Below, one piece after another: positions 54,331 through 63,853 of a stretch of 64,000 nucleotides of DNA. Position 1 is the first letter of the stretch, and each line of letters opens with the position of its first letter. The notes under the pieces were generated by a model. It was not told the DNA's origin, searched no databases, and saw only the letters and a program-made list of their open reading frames with translations. Source of the DNA: Trinickia fusca (lineage in GTDB: Bacteria; Pseudomonadota; Gammaproteobacteria; Burkholderiales; Burkholderiaceae); assembly GCF_003628145.1 (NCBI RefSeq), contig NZ_RBZV01000010.1:623-64622 (forward strand), read 5' to 3'. Made by a program: the position numbers and the translations under genes.

Positions 54331-55428
54331 ATGCAGAAATCGCCGCAACGCTCCATCGAGCTCGACTTCTTTCGTGGGCTCGTGCTGCTCGTCATCGTCG
54401 TCGATCATGTCGGCGGCAGTATCTTGTCGCGCTTCACGCTGCATAGCTACGCGTTCAACGATGCAGCCGAAGTGTTCGTGTTCCTCGGCGGCTACGCGGC
54501 CGCCACCGCCTATCTGTCGCTGAGCGTCCGTCACGGTACGTTCGCGGCCATCGGGCGATTCGCCAGACGCGGATTCGAGATCTATCGCGCGTTTCTCGTC
54601 ACGGCCGGGCTCATGCTCGCGATCAGCTGCGTGCTGCATGCATGCGGCGTCACCGCGCCCAATGTTGCCGACGACGATGTGAAAAGCCTCGTCGAAGCCC
54701 CCTTGCAGACGCTCACAGAAATCCTGTTGTTGGAACGTCAGCCGTATCTGGCCTCGGTGCTGCCAATGTATGTGGGGTTCGCTCTGCTGGTGCCGCTTGC
54801 CGTGCCGCTCGCGCGGCGCAAGCCGTGGCTGCTCGCTTGCGCCAGCGTCGCGGTGTGGGCCGGCGCCGCACTGGCCAGCGACTGGCTGCCCACGACCGAC
54901 GACGGCAGTTGGGATTTCAACCCGTTCGCCTGGCAGTTGATGTTCGCGCTCGGCATCCTTGCGCGCTGCCAACCCCTCTATCGGACCATCAAGGCACACC
55001 GCATCGGCCGACATGCCAGCCTGGCCGCCGCCTTCGTGGTCGCCACACTGGCCTGCGCCAAGCTCGCCGGCTTCGGCAGCGATGCCGACTTTGCCGTCAA
55101 GTCCGATCTCGGGTGGCTGCGCGTCGCCAATTTCGTCGCGCTCGCCTGGCTCGCCGCCGATCTCGTGCATGCGGGCTGGATCGCGAAGGCCGCACGCAAG
55201 CTCACCTGGGTCAACGCGATCGGGCGCGACGGACTCGTCTGCTTCGTCGCCGGCACGGCCATTTCGCTGATCGTCGACTCCCTGCTTTATCGCGTCACGG
55301 ACGGCTTGCTGCACGTGCCGTTCGGCCTCATTGCCGATGTCGTTGCCATCGCCGCGCTCGTCGCCGTCGTGCGCGTACGCACGGCGTATCGGTCGCGCGT
55401 ATCGCCGGTGCGCGTCGCGCCCTCATGA
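54331..55428 (+). CDS. OpgC-like membrane acyltransferase family protein
   Basis: A 365-residue inner-membrane protein with about ten hydrophobic segments. The opening IELDFFRGLVLLVIVVDHVGGS and FVFLGGYAAATAYL are typical of OpgC, which succinylates osmoregulated periplasmic glucans. The adjacent gene begins inside its stop codon and encodes a secreted esterase. A role in acyl substitution of periplasmic or surface glycans is the family-based reading; the acceptor is not known here. Confidence 0.88.
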   Translation: MQKSPQRSIELDFFRGLVLLVIVVDHVGGSILSRFTLHSYAFNDAAEVFVFLGGYAAATAYLSLSVRHGTFAAIGRFARRGFEIYRAFLVTAGLMLAISCVLHACGVTAPNVADDDVKSLVEAPLQTLTEILLLERQPYLASVLPMYVGFALLVPLAVPLARRKPWLLACASVAVWAGAALASDWLPTTDDGSWDFNPFAWQLMFALGILARCQPLYRTIKAHRIGRHASLAAAFVVATLACAKLAGFGSDADFAVKSDLGWLRVANFVALAWLAADLVHAGWIAKAARKLTWVNAIGRDGLVCFVAGTAISLIVDSLLYRVTDGLLHVPFGLIADVVAIAALVAVVRVRTAYRSRVSPVRVAPS

Positions 55429-56309
55429 ACGCTCGAACGTCCGCCTTGGCGCGGCGCCTCGCCACGCTCGTCGTCGCACTGGCCGCCGCGTCGCTCGCGA
55501 TCTGGAGCGCTCACGCCCCGGCGAGCACCGTGCAAACCCATACGTTCCATTCGGCCACGCTCAGGCGCGATTGGCCCTATACGGTCTACCTGCCCGACGG
55601 CTACCGGTCAGGCAACGCGCACTACCCGGCCGTCTATCTGCTGCACGGCAATGGCGGCAATGCCAACGATTGGCTCACGCAAGGGCACTTGCAAAGCACC
55701 GCCGACGCGCTGATCGCGCGTGGCGCAATCCCGCCTGTCGTGATCGTGATGCCGCAAGGCGGAACCGACTGGTATGTCGACAGAAAGGAGCCGATCGAGA
55801 CTGCCTTCTTCGAGGATCTGCTGCCCGAGATCGAATCGCGCTACGCGGTGGCCGCGCAACGCGAAGCTCGCGTGATCGGCGGCGTATCGATGGGCGGATT
55901 CGGCGCGCTGCGTTACGCGCTGCTGGCGCCCGAGCAGTTTTGCGGCGTGTTGTTGTTGAGTCCCGCGATCTATGCCGACCTGCCGCCCAGAACATCGGCT
56001 GCCCGCCGGGTCGGCGTATTCGGCTCGACGCAATTCGATGCGAGCGTCTGGCACAAGCTCAACTACCCCGCGCTATGGGACGCGTACATGAACCGGCCCT
56101 GGCGTCCTGCATTCTTCATCGGTGCCGGGGACGACGATCTACCGATCCAGTCCGAGGCCGACTCTCTCTACACGCGCCTGCGCCAGGCCGGCAACCCTGC
56201 CTCGCTACGCATCGTGGGCGGCGGCCATACCTGGCAGGTCTGGCGGGAATTGCTCGAGCCGGCGCTGATCCATGCGCTCGCCTGCACGAAGGCCCGCGGC
56301 ACGCACTGA
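55425..56309 (+). CDS. Exported alpha/beta-hydrolase esterase
   Basis: A 294-residue protein. ATG 55425 overlaps the OpgC-like stop (ATGA). Signal peptide residues 1-36 (ALARRLATLVVALAAASLAIWSAHA). The mature part has VYLLHGNGGNAND, the nucleophile elbow GGVSMGGFGALRY, an Asp in FFIGAGDDD and the His in GGGHTWQVW, forming a Ser-Asp-His triad as in esterase D/tributyrin-esterase-like enzymes. Coupled to an acyltransferase, it may remove or edit acyl groups on periplasmic glucans (inference). Confidence 0.87.
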   Translation: MNARTSALARRLATLVVALAAASLAIWSAHAPASTVQTHTFHSATLRRDWPYTVYLPDGYRSGNAHYPAVYLLHGNGGNANDWLTQGHLQSTADALIARGAIPPVVIVMPQGGTDWYVDRKEPIETAFFEDLLPEIESRYAVAAQREARVIGGVSMGGFGALRYALLAPEQFCGVLLLSPAIYADLPPRTSAARRVGVFGSTQFDASVWHKLNYPALWDAYMNRPWRPAFFIGAGDDDLPIQSEADSLYTRLRQAGNPASLRIVGGGHTWQVWRELLEPALIHALACTKARGTH

Positions 56310-56333
56310 CAGCCCTACCCGTCGGCGTCAGCG

Positions 56334-57401
56334 TCAGCGAATCGACTCGCGCCACATGACGGCCAGCACCGTCATCAGCGCGGGGCCGATGAACAGGCCC
56401 ACGAGCCCGAATGTCTGCGCGCCGCCGAGAATGCCGAACAGCACGAGCAGGAACGGCAGGCGTGTCGCGCTGCCGATCAGGATCGGCCGTACGAAATGGT
56501 CGGCGATGAACACGATGACAACGCCCCACACGAGCACGCCGACCGCCGCGGCCATCGAGCCTTGCAGAAACAGCCACAGCACGGCGCCACAGAATACGAT
56601 CGGCGCGCAAAACGGCAGCATGGCGGCCACGGCCGTCAGCAGGCCCAGCACCGCGGCATGCGGCACGCCCGTTACCACATAGGCAACGCCGATCAAGACA
56701 CCCTCGCCGAGCCCCACCACCACGAGCCCGCTCACCGTCCCGCGCACGGCCGCCGCCATGCGAATCGCGTGCTGCGCGCCCTCCGCGCCGAACATGCCGC
56801 GCACGGCCTTGAGCAATTGCTCGGACAGGCGCGGCCCCACTTGCAGCAGCACGAACAACGTGAGCAGCATGAAGCCGAAATGCACGATCCCGCGCAAGGC
56901 CAGCGCACCGAAGTGCCGCCCGACGTCGACGACGGCCTGCCCATGGAGGCTGCCCATCGCGGAGGGGCTCAGCAGTGGCTGGGCCAGATTCGCTTGCCAC
57001 CACTCATGGATCTGCGTAGCGAATGGCAGTCGCGCGAGGAAGTCGGGCTCGGGTATGCCGTTCGCCTGTGCAGCCTTGAACCACCCGAGCAGATCATGGG
57101 CTTCACGCAGCGTCTGGGCGAACAGGAACGCGAACGGCAGCACGACGAACAGACCCACCGCGAGCGTCAAGCCGAGCGCGACGAGCGTCGTGCCGGCCCG
57201 CCCGCTCCGCGCGACGGTCAGCCGAAGCAGCGCGGGCCATAGCGCGATCGCAATGACGGCAGCCCAAACGATGGCCGGAATGAACTCGCGTATGACCCAC
57301 AGTGCGAGCGCGATCAGCACGATGTTCAGCACGAGCGAGGCGGCGCGCTGCCACTTTTTCTTGTCGGACGATGCGAATTCGGCAGGGGGACGGGAGGACA
57401 T
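56334..57401 (-). CDS. AI-2E family transporter (PerM-like)
   Basis: A 355-residue membrane protein. ATG 57401 begins MSSRPPAEFASSDKKKWQ before the first hydrophobic segment; ATG 57440 is an alternative. About eight transmembrane segments with a large middle soluble part (about 120-200). VVGLGEGVLIGVAYVVTGVPHAAVLGLLTAVAAMLPFCAPIV resembles TqsA/YdiK/PerM family members. Function in the family ranges from AI-2 export to Na+/H+ exchange, so the substrate is open. Convergent with the esterase gene. Confidence 0.88.
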   Translation of the reverse strand: MSSRPPAEFASSDKKKWQRAASLVLNIVLIALALWVIREFIPAIVWAAVIAIALWPALLRLTVARSGRAGTTLVALGLTLAVGLFVVLPFAFLFAQTLREAHDLLGWFKAAQANGIPEPDFLARLPFATQIHEWWQANLAQPLLSPSAMGSLHGQAVVDVGRHFGALALRGIVHFGFMLLTLFVLLQVGPRLSEQLLKAVRGMFGAEGAQHAIRMAAAVRGTVSGLVVVGLGEGVLIGVAYVVTGVPHAAVLGLLTAVAAMLPFCAPIVFCGAVLWLFLQGSMAAAVGVLVWGVVIVFIADHFVRPILIGSATRLPFLLVLFGILGGAQTFGLVGLFIGPALMTVLAVMWRESIR

Positions 57402-57568
57402 GATGGAAGACTCGATTAATCGGGGGGCGATCGCCGACATCTTAAAGGACTTGACCGATCGTGCGGTATGCAAGGGGCCGCCTTGACTTGCTGCGTGCTC
57501 GTGGACAACCTGTCGTCGACAACCTAAGCTGCACTGGCACATTCGCAGCACCGATGCCGGGAGCAATC

Positions 57569-59290
57569 ATGTCCCTGCCGTTCGCCCTCCAGCCGCGCGT
57601 GGCGCGGACAATCCTGGCCACCACATTGTGCGCTTGCGCGCTTACCTCCTTCGCGTCGGCCACGAGCGCCGCCATCGCCGACGAGGAGCTAGACCAGGAG
57701 ATCCCCGAGCACGCGCACAGCGAGGCACGCGAGATCCCGCCCCCAGCCGTTGCGGCCACGGCCAGCTCGGCCGCGTCCGGCGTAGTGGCCTCTTCGAGCG
57801 CTACCGCGGCATCGCCGCCCTCCTCCCCCGCCGCTTCGGCCACAGCCGTTCCCCCCGAGCAAGCCAGCGTCAGCCGACATTCGCTGCGCGTGGACGGGCA
57901 CAAGCTCGATTACACGGCCACGGCCGGCAATCTGCTGCTGCGCGACACCAAAGGCGAAGCCGAAGCCAGTGTGTTCTACGTGGCATACACCGTACCGACC
58001 AAAGACAGCGCACAGCGTCCCGTCACATTTCTCTTCAATGGCGGCCCTGGAGCGGCCAGCATCTTCTTGCTGATGGGCTCGGTCGGCCCGAAGCGCGTGC
58101 ACACCGCGAGCCCGGCCGCCACACCACCCGCGCCCTATGTGCTCGCCGACAACCCCGACACACTGCTGAACCAAAGCGACCTCGTGTTCATCGATGCGGT
58201 GGGCACCGGCTTCTCCAAGACGGTCGGCCGCGCCACGGGAAAGCGCTTCTGGGGCGTGGACGACGACCTCGACGCGTTCGTGCGCTTCATCGACCGCTAC
58301 TTGACCACGAACCGACGCTGGAATTCGCCGAAGTTCCTCGTCGGCGAATCGTACGGTGCCACACGGGCCGCGATGCTCGCGTACCGGCTCGGCCAGCACG
58401 AGATCGCGCTCAATGGCGTCGTGCTGCTGTCGGCCGCGCTCAATGCCAACGTGCACGCGCCCGGCTACGATCTGGCCGCCGTGGGCGACGTACCGACCTA
58501 TGCAGCGATCGCGTGGTATCACGACAAGCTGCCCCTGCCGAAGCCCCCCGACCTGCCCGCGTTTCTCGACGAAGTCCGCACGTTCGCGGCCGGCCCGTAT
58601 GCGTCCGCGCTGGCCCAAGGCGATACGCTGCCCGACGCGCAGCGTGACGCCGTCGCGGCCCAGCTAGCACGCTATATAGGGCTCGAGGTCCAAACCATCC
58701 TCGGCGCGCGCCTGCGCATCCGACCATCGCAGTTTCGCAAGCAGCTGCTGCAAGCGCACAGGCACAGCGTGGGCCGGTACGACGGCCGCGTCGAGGGCGT
58801 CGACACCGACAACGCCTCCGACACGCCCGACTATGACGCATCGGAACGCTACATCACGAGCGCCTTCGACGCTGCGCTGCACCAACACCTCGCCCAAGAT
58901 CTGCACTACGAAGCACGCGAACCGTACCGCGTGTTCAACGACACGGTGTCCGCTATGTGGGATTGGAAGCACCGGCAATGGTGGGGAGAGCGACTGCAGT
59001 TGCCGTACGCAGCCGGCGATCTGGCGGAGGCCATGCGGCAGAACCCGCATCTACGGGTGCTTTCGGCCAACGGCTACTTCGACCTGGCCACACCGTTCTT
59101 TTCGACGGAATACGACCTCACGCACATGGCGCTCGAGCCGTCGCTGCAGGCCAACCTGCGCATCACGCACTACGCGAGTGGCCACATGATCTATCTCGAC
59201 GACGCGGCACTGCGCGCACTCAAAGCCGACATGACCGATCTTTATAATGCGGCCTTGCATGCAAGCAACGTGCCCAAAACTGCGTATTAA
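57569..59290 (+). CDS. S10-family serine carboxypeptidase-like protein
   Basis: A 573-residue exported enzyme. The start at 57569 is preferred (GGGAGCA before it); 57554 and 57461 are alternatives. Signal peptide to about residue 33, followed by an Ala/Ser/Pro-rich spacer (about 45-105). The catalytic domain has FLFNGGPGAAS, then the nucleophile in VGESYGATRAA (Ser about 261). A later Asp is in NGYFDLATPF and His in YASGHMIYLDD. Removes C-terminal amino acids or acts as an acyltransferase outside the cytoplasm. Followed by an AT-rich gap and the sedolisin gene. Confidence 0.9.
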   Translation: MSLPFALQPRVARTILATTLCACALTSFASATSAAIADEELDQEIPEHAHSEAREIPPPAVAATASSAASGVVASSSATAASPPSSPAASATAVPPEQASVSRHSLRVDGHKLDYTATAGNLLLRDTKGEAEASVFYVAYTVPTKDSAQRPVTFLFNGGPGAASIFLLMGSVGPKRVHTASPAATPPAPYVLADNPDTLLNQSDLVFIDAVGTGFSKTVGRATGKRFWGVDDDLDAFVRFIDRYLTTNRRWNSPKFLVGESYGATRAAMLAYRLGQHEIALNGVVLLSAALNANVHAPGYDLAAVGDVPTYAAIAWYHDKLPLPKPPDLPAFLDEVRTFAAGPYASALAQGDTLPDAQRDAVAAQLARYIGLEVQTILGARLRIRPSQFRKQLLQAHRHSVGRYDGRVEGVDTDNASDTPDYDASERYITSAFDAALHQHLAQDLHYEAREPYRVFNDTVSAMWDWKHRQWWGERLQLPYAAGDLAEAMRQNPHLRVLSANGYFDLATPFFSTEYDLTHMALEPSLQANLRITHYASGHMIYLDDAALRALKADMTDLYNAALHASNVPKTAY

Positions 59291-59719
59291 ACGTTTTATC
59301 AACACCTTTAGCAAAATGGATTCACTTAGATATAAGCAAATTACGAGACACTTAATATATTCATTAGAGTAATCATTCGATGTGCTACACAACCCCAATT
59401 CATTACAAATAGCCAGCAACAACGCTGCAAAACATTTTCAAATCGGCAAATTTCGCACAAATACGGCGCAAATCACGCCCCACAAGCCGGCAAAGTATAT
59501 CTAATTAAATACAGACCGTCATTTACACTACCATATTTAATAGCTACACGAGCTTATTTTTGGCTTGTTAGTTTAGGCATGCTCAATGATTAATTGAGCA
59601 TTTCTCAATGAAAGTCAATGACAACAAAGGCTCGAGACGGCAGTTAATCTCCAATCCGTTGACTTACCGCTATCCCGCGGATACGGCGTCTCCCGGCGTT
59701 GCAATCCTAGGAGGTCAAA
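59291..59719. other. AT-rich intergenic region before the sedolisin gene
   Basis: 429 bases that are strikingly AT-rich compared with the flanking genes. They contain no recognisable gene. A perfect dyad TGCTCAAT (59580-59587), GATTA, ATTGAGCA (59593-59600) is followed by further CTCAATG/TCAATG half-sites (59604-59622). The region probably carries the sedolisin promoter and a regulator site. Confidence 0.5.
59580..59600. promoter_or_regulatory. Perfect 8-bp dyad upstream of the sedolisin gene
   Basis: TGCTCAAT and ATTGAGCA flank GATTA, 120 bases before the TTG start of the S53 peptidase gene, with extra CTCAATG copies just downstream. It is a candidate operator, or a terminator for the S10 gene about 290 bases upstream. 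Confidence 0.45.
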
Positions 59720-61489
59720 TTGAAGTCGACTTTGAAAGCGAAGCGGTCGGTATCTGGTTTGTATAAAGGTGCAGCATTGGCGTTGCCGCTCGTGTTCGCT
59801 GCGCTGCCGCTGCATGCGGCCACGGCGCCCACGACATGGGTCAGCACCGAAACGAAGGCGTTCCTCACGCCCGAGCAGTTGAAGACGTTCGCGACCGGCC
59901 CGCAGATCGAAGCAGCGGCAGGCACGCCCGCGAATGTGGTCGTCGCGCTGAAGGTGCGCAACCTCGCCCAGCTGAAGGCACTCGGGCAATCCGTGACGAC
60001 GCATGGCGACGCACGCTATCACAAGTTCCTGACGAGCAAGGAGTTCATGGCGAACTACGCGCCGACGCAGGCACAGGTCAATAGCGTCGTCGCTCACCTG
60101 CGTTCGAGCGGCTTCGTCAACATCCGCGTGTCGAAGAATCGCCTGCTGGTCTCGGCCAGCGGTACGGCCAGCACGGTCAAGCACGCGTTCAACACCTCGC
60201 TCGTGCACTTCCGCAAGGACGGCCACGAGGTGTACGCGAACACGGCGCCGGCGCAAGTGCCTGAAGCCCTCGGCGACAGCGTGCTGTCGGTGCTCGGTCT
60301 GCAGAACGTGACGAAGGCGCACACGTACGCCGTCAAGGGTCCGCGCACGCAGGCGAAGATCCTCGCCACGGGCACGGAAACGGGCCACTACCCGACCGAA
60401 TGGCCGACGATCTATAACGTCGGCAGCGTGCCGACGGCGGCGAGCACGAACGTCGCCATCATCACGATCGGTGGCGCGAGCCAGGCCACGCAGGACTTGA
60501 ACCAGTACACGAGCGCGAACAACCTGGCGCAGGTGAACGTCGTTGCAACGCCGACGGGCGACCCGAACGGTGACTACAGCGACGACCAGGAAGGCCAGGG
60601 CGAGTGGGATCTCGACAGCCAGGACATCGTCGGCGCAGCAGGTGGCGCGGTCAGTCAGCTGACGTTCTATGAAGCCGATCAAGGCGCCTCCGGCAACACG
60701 GGTCTCACGCAGGCGTTCAACCAGGCCGTCAGTGACAATACCGCCAAGGTCATCAACGTTTCGCTGGGCTGGTGCGAAACCGATGCCAACGCGGACGGCA
60801 CGGTAGCAGCCGAAGACCAGATCTTCGCGACGGCTGTGGCGCAAGGTCAAACGTTCTCGGTATCGTCGGGCGACGAAGGCGTCTACGAGTGCAACAATCG
60901 CGGCATTCCCGACGGCAGCACCTACTCGATCTCGTGGCCGGCCTCCTCGCCGAATGTGATCTCCGTGGGCGGCACGACGATCTACACGAACTCGAGCGGC
61001 GGATGGGCCAGCGAAACGGTGTGGAACGAAGGCGTCGACGGCAACGGCAAGCTGTGGGCGTCGACGGGCGGCTTCAGCGTGGTCGAGCCGAAGCCGTCGT
61101 GGCAAAACTCGCTGAAGGTGAGCCCGACGCCGACGGGTCGCGCAGTGCCGGACATCTCGTTCGATGCGGCGCAAGGCTCTGGCGCACTCGTCTACAACTA
61201 CGGCCAAATCCAGCAGATCGGCGGCACGAGCCTGTCCTCGCCGATCTTCGTCGGGTTCTGGGCGCGGTTGGAGTCGGCCAACTCGAATTCGCTGGGTTTC
61301 CCGGCGTCGAGCATCTACAGCGCGGTACCGGCGACGCCCTCGCTCGTGCATGACATCACCTCGGGCAACAACGGCGACGGTGGCTACGGCTACAACGCCG
61401 GCAAGGGCTGGGACTACCCGACGGGCTTCGGTAGCCTCATCATCTCGAACCTGCAGTCGTACATCAAGTCGCACTCGTTCGCTCGGTAA
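59720..61489 (+). CDS. S53-family serine peptidase (sedolisin, pro-kumamolisin type)
   Basis: A 589-residue secreted acid peptidase. Start is TTG 59720, with a strong AGGAGG site and signal peptide residues 1-33. Residues about 40-200 are the pro-kumamolisin activation domain. The catalytic core has Glu295 and Asp299 in GEWDLDSQ, the oxyanion Asp385 in SSGDEG and the nucleophile Ser504 in GGTSLSSPIF. A C-terminal Ca-binding segment GYNAGKGWDYPTGFG is present. Auto-activates and works at acidic pH outside the cell. Beta-proteobacterial members often follow other secreted hydrolases. Confidence 0.94.
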   Translation: MKSTLKAKRSVSGLYKGAALALPLVFAALPLHAATAPTTWVSTETKAFLTPEQLKTFATGPQIEAAAGTPANVVVALKVRNLAQLKALGQSVTTHGDARYHKFLTSKEFMANYAPTQAQVNSVVAHLRSSGFVNIRVSKNRLLVSASGTASTVKHAFNTSLVHFRKDGHEVYANTAPAQVPEALGDSVLSVLGLQNVTKAHTYAVKGPRTQAKILATGTETGHYPTEWPTIYNVGSVPTAASTNVAIITIGGASQATQDLNQYTSANNLAQVNVVATPTGDPNGDYSDDQEGQGEWDLDSQDIVGAAGGAVSQLTFYEADQGASGNTGLTQAFNQAVSDNTAKVINVSLGWCETDANADGTVAAEDQIFATAVAQGQTFSVSSGDEGVYECNNRGIPDGSTYSISWPASSPNVISVGGTTIYTNSSGGWASETVWNEGVDGNGKLWASTGGFSVVEPKPSWQNSLKVSPTPTGRAVPDISFDAAQGSGALVYNYGQIQQIGGTSLSSPIFVGFWARLESANSNSLGFPASSIYSAVPATPSLVHDITSGNNGDGGYGYNAGKGWDYPTGFGSLIISNLQSYIKSHSFAR

Positions 61490-61580
61490 GCATTCCCGAG
61501 CAATGCGAGTGACGGGCCGGTCGTCGTCCCACTATTTGGTGAGACGACGGCCTGCCCGGGCTTACCAGGCGTAACGGTCT

Positions 61581-61611
61581 GCCGGTCGTCGCCATCTCGG
61601 CGGCGACCGGC
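61581..61611 (+). terminator. Strong GC hairpin after the sedolisin gene
   Basis: GCCGGTCGTCGCC (61581-61593) pairs with GGCGGCGACCGGC (61599-61611) with one G-T pair and a five-base loop. A weaker hairpin precedes it at about 61523-61548. No T-tract follows. Likely terminators or transcript stabilisers in the gap before the MFS gene. Confidence 0.6.
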
Positions 61612-61732
61612 TCCCGTTCCAGCACGTCGTTGTTGCATGCACAACAGATTGTTGTGCTAAGCAATTCGCGCAGCATGGAAGACCGGGCGCATAATCCAGG
61701 CTTTGTGACACCGCGCCGCAGCGTCGTTTTCC

Positions 61733-63136
61733 ATGCCGCTTGCCATCAAAGCTTTCATCGTCCCCTTGATCGTTGCCTGTGCCATGTTCATGGAGAGCGT
61801 CGACGGCAACATCATCGTGACGGCCCTGCCCTCGATGGCCCGCGATTTCGGCAGCGACCCGGTCTCGCTGAAAGTCGCGATCACGAGCTACGTGATCGGC
61901 CTCGGGGTGTTCATTCCCATCTGCGGCTGGCTGGCCGATCGATTCGGCGCCCGCAGCGTCTTCCGCACAGCCATCGTCATCTTCGTGGCGGGTTCGCTCA
62001 TGTGCGCAGCCTCACACTCGCTGCACATGTTCACGTTCGCGCGTTTTCTGCAAGGCGTCGGCGGCGCGATGATGGTGCCGGTCGGGCGCATCATCATCTT
62101 CCGCGCCGTGCCGAAATCGGAGTTCGTGCGCGCGATGAACTACCTGAGCCTGCCCGCGATGTTGGCGCCGGCCGTAGCCCCGCTGCTCGGCGGCTTCATC
62201 ACGACGTACCTGCACTGGCGCCTGATCTTCTTCATCAACGTGCCCGTCGGCGTGCTCGGCATCTATCTGACCAACCGCTACATCATCAACACGCATGAGC
62301 CACACCCGGGGCCGCTCGACTGGATCGGGTTCATGCTGTCGGCGTGCGGCGCCTCGCTCATGCTGCTCGGGCTTTCGCTGATCGGCAGCGAGCTCGCATC
62401 GAATCGCACCGCGTTCGAAATGTGCGTGACCGGTGCGCTGCTGCTCGTGCTCTATGTGCTCCATGCTCAACGCGCCGAGCGGCCGGTGCTCGATCTGCGC
62501 CTGCTGCGCGTGCCGACGTTCCGCGCGAGCGTGCTCGGTGGTTCGATGTTCCGCATCGGTCTGGGCGCCGTGCCGTTCCTGCTGCCTCTCGCGCTTCAGG
62601 AAGGGCTCGGCATGTCGGCATTCCACTCCGGTGCCATCACCTGTGCCTCCGCGTTCGGCAGCATGTTCATGCGCTCGATGACGACCAACGTGCTGCAGCG
62701 CTTCGGCTTTCGCACGGTGCTCATCTACAACGCGGCATTCTCGGCCATCGCGATAGCGGCCTACGGCACGTTCTTTCCAGGCACACCGGTCTGGCTGATC
62801 TGGATCGTCGTGCTATTCGGCGGCTTCTTCCCGGCACTGCAATTCACGAGTCTGAACTCGATGATCTACGCCGAAATCGCGAATGCCGATGCCGGACGCG
62901 CCACGAGCCTCGGCAGCGTCGTGCAGCAGATGTCGCTGGGCCTGGGCGTGACGGTCGGGGGAATCGTGCTGCAAATCGCGCGAGCGCTGCACGGCCATGC
63001 GCACGCGACTTGGGCGGACTTCTGGCCTGCGTTCGTCGTCGTCGGGCTCTTCTCGCTAGGTTCGATTCCGATTACGCGCGAGCTTGCGCCCGACGCCGGC
63101 GACGAAATCGCCCGAGGCCGCGCAGCAAGCGCCTAA
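61733..63136 (+). CDS. MFS transporter, DHA2 (drug:H+ antiporter) type
   Basis: A 467-residue inner-membrane protein with about 13-14 hydrophobic segments. MFMESVDGNIIVTALPSMARDFG and GWLADRFGARSVFRTA carry the motif-A/D1 features of EmrB/QacA-like exporters. RFLQGVGGAMMVPVGRIIIF includes the motif-C-like glycines. No EmrA partner gene is beside it. Predicted to expel drugs or toxic metabolites. The start at 61733 is the first in-frame ATG. Confidence 0.9.
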   Translation: MPLAIKAFIVPLIVACAMFMESVDGNIIVTALPSMARDFGSDPVSLKVAITSYVIGLGVFIPICGWLADRFGARSVFRTAIVIFVAGSLMCAASHSLHMFTFARFLQGVGGAMMVPVGRIIIFRAVPKSEFVRAMNYLSLPAMLAPAVAPLLGGFITTYLHWRLIFFINVPVGVLGIYLTNRYIINTHEPHPGPLDWIGFMLSACGASLMLLGLSLIGSELASNRTAFEMCVTGALLLVLYVLHAQRAERPVLDLRLLRVPTFRASVLGGSMFRIGLGAVPFLLPLALQEGLGMSAFHSGAITCASAFGSMFMRSMTTNVLQRFGFRTVLIYNAAFSAIAIAAYGTFFPGTPVWLIWIVVLFGGFFPALQFTSLNSMIYAEIANADAGRATSLGSVVQQMSLGLGVTVGGIVLQIARALHGHAHATWADFWPAFVVVGLFSLGSIPITRELAPDAGDEIARGRAASA

Positions 63137-63149
63137 GCCAGGCCAACGC

Positions 63150-63731
63150 TCACGCTACCGCGCGTTCGGCGGGATTGATCAACGACGTGAGCACATGATC
63201 GGCCCATTGGCCGTCGATCTTCAGGTAAGAATGCGCGAAGCCTTCCCGCTCGAAGCCCAGCCGCGCCAGCAACCGCCCGCTGCGTTCGTTCTCGGGCCGG
63301 TGATTGGCCATGATGCGGTGTAGGCCCACTGTGTCGAACGTGTAGGCGATCGCTGCCGTCAGCGCTTCATGCATGAAGCCGCTGCCTTCGAACGCATGCC
63401 CGAGCGAAAAGCCGAGGTGGCAGGCCTGGAAGACCCCGCGCACGATATTCGTGAAGTTGCAGCAGCCAATCAGCGTGCCGTCATGTCGGGTCAGCAGCAT
63501 CAGATACAGCGCGCTTGCCGCGGCCATGTCCTGTTCCGCGGCCGCGAGCCTGCTCTCGACGGCGTGCAGCGAGTAGAACTCGTCGGGGCGCGCGGGCTCC
63601 CAGCGTTTGAAGTGCGTACGATTATCGAGCGAATAGCGCTGCAGCGCCGATGCATGGTGGCGGCTTGCGGCCTGCAGCACCAGGCGTTCGGTCAGCAAAC
63701 CTTCCACCGGAAACGGAGCAGCAAGTGACAT
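63150..63731 (-). CDS. GNAT N-acetyltransferase (RimJ/RimL-like)
   Basis: A 193-residue cytoplasmic acetyltransferase. ATG 63731 begins the conserved part LLTERLVLQAASRHHASAL. The HLGFSLGHAFEGSGFMHEALTAAIAYTFDTVGLHRIMA segment, with NERSGRLLARLGFEREGF, carries the acetyl-CoA binding and RimJ-type features. Usually acetylates ribosomal protein N-termini or small substrates. Convergent with the MFS gene and near the end of a LysR gene on the same strand. Confidence 0.88.
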   Translation of the reverse strand: MSLAAPFPVEGLLTERLVLQAASRHHASALQRYSLDNRTHFKRWEPARPDEFYSLHAVESRLAAAEQDMAAASALYLMLLTRHDGTLIGCCNFTNIVRGVFQACHLGFSLGHAFEGSGFMHEALTAAIAYTFDTVGLHRIMANHRPENERSGRLLARLGFEREGFAHSYLKIDGQWADHVLTSLINPAERAVA

Positions 63732-63853
63732 AGCGGGATCGATGTGACGACGATGAAAAACGTAGGCGCAATAGCGTAGCGGAAAACGCCGCACGGATCG
63801 ACATCGGCACGCGGCACGAGGCACGACGCCCGCTGCGTCAAGCGCGCCGCGCC

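Noticed and set aside
59615-61474. 619-codon minus-strand open frame over the sedolisin gene
   Set aside because: It lies antisense to a complete S53 peptidase and has the Arg/Val/Asp composition of a shadow frame.
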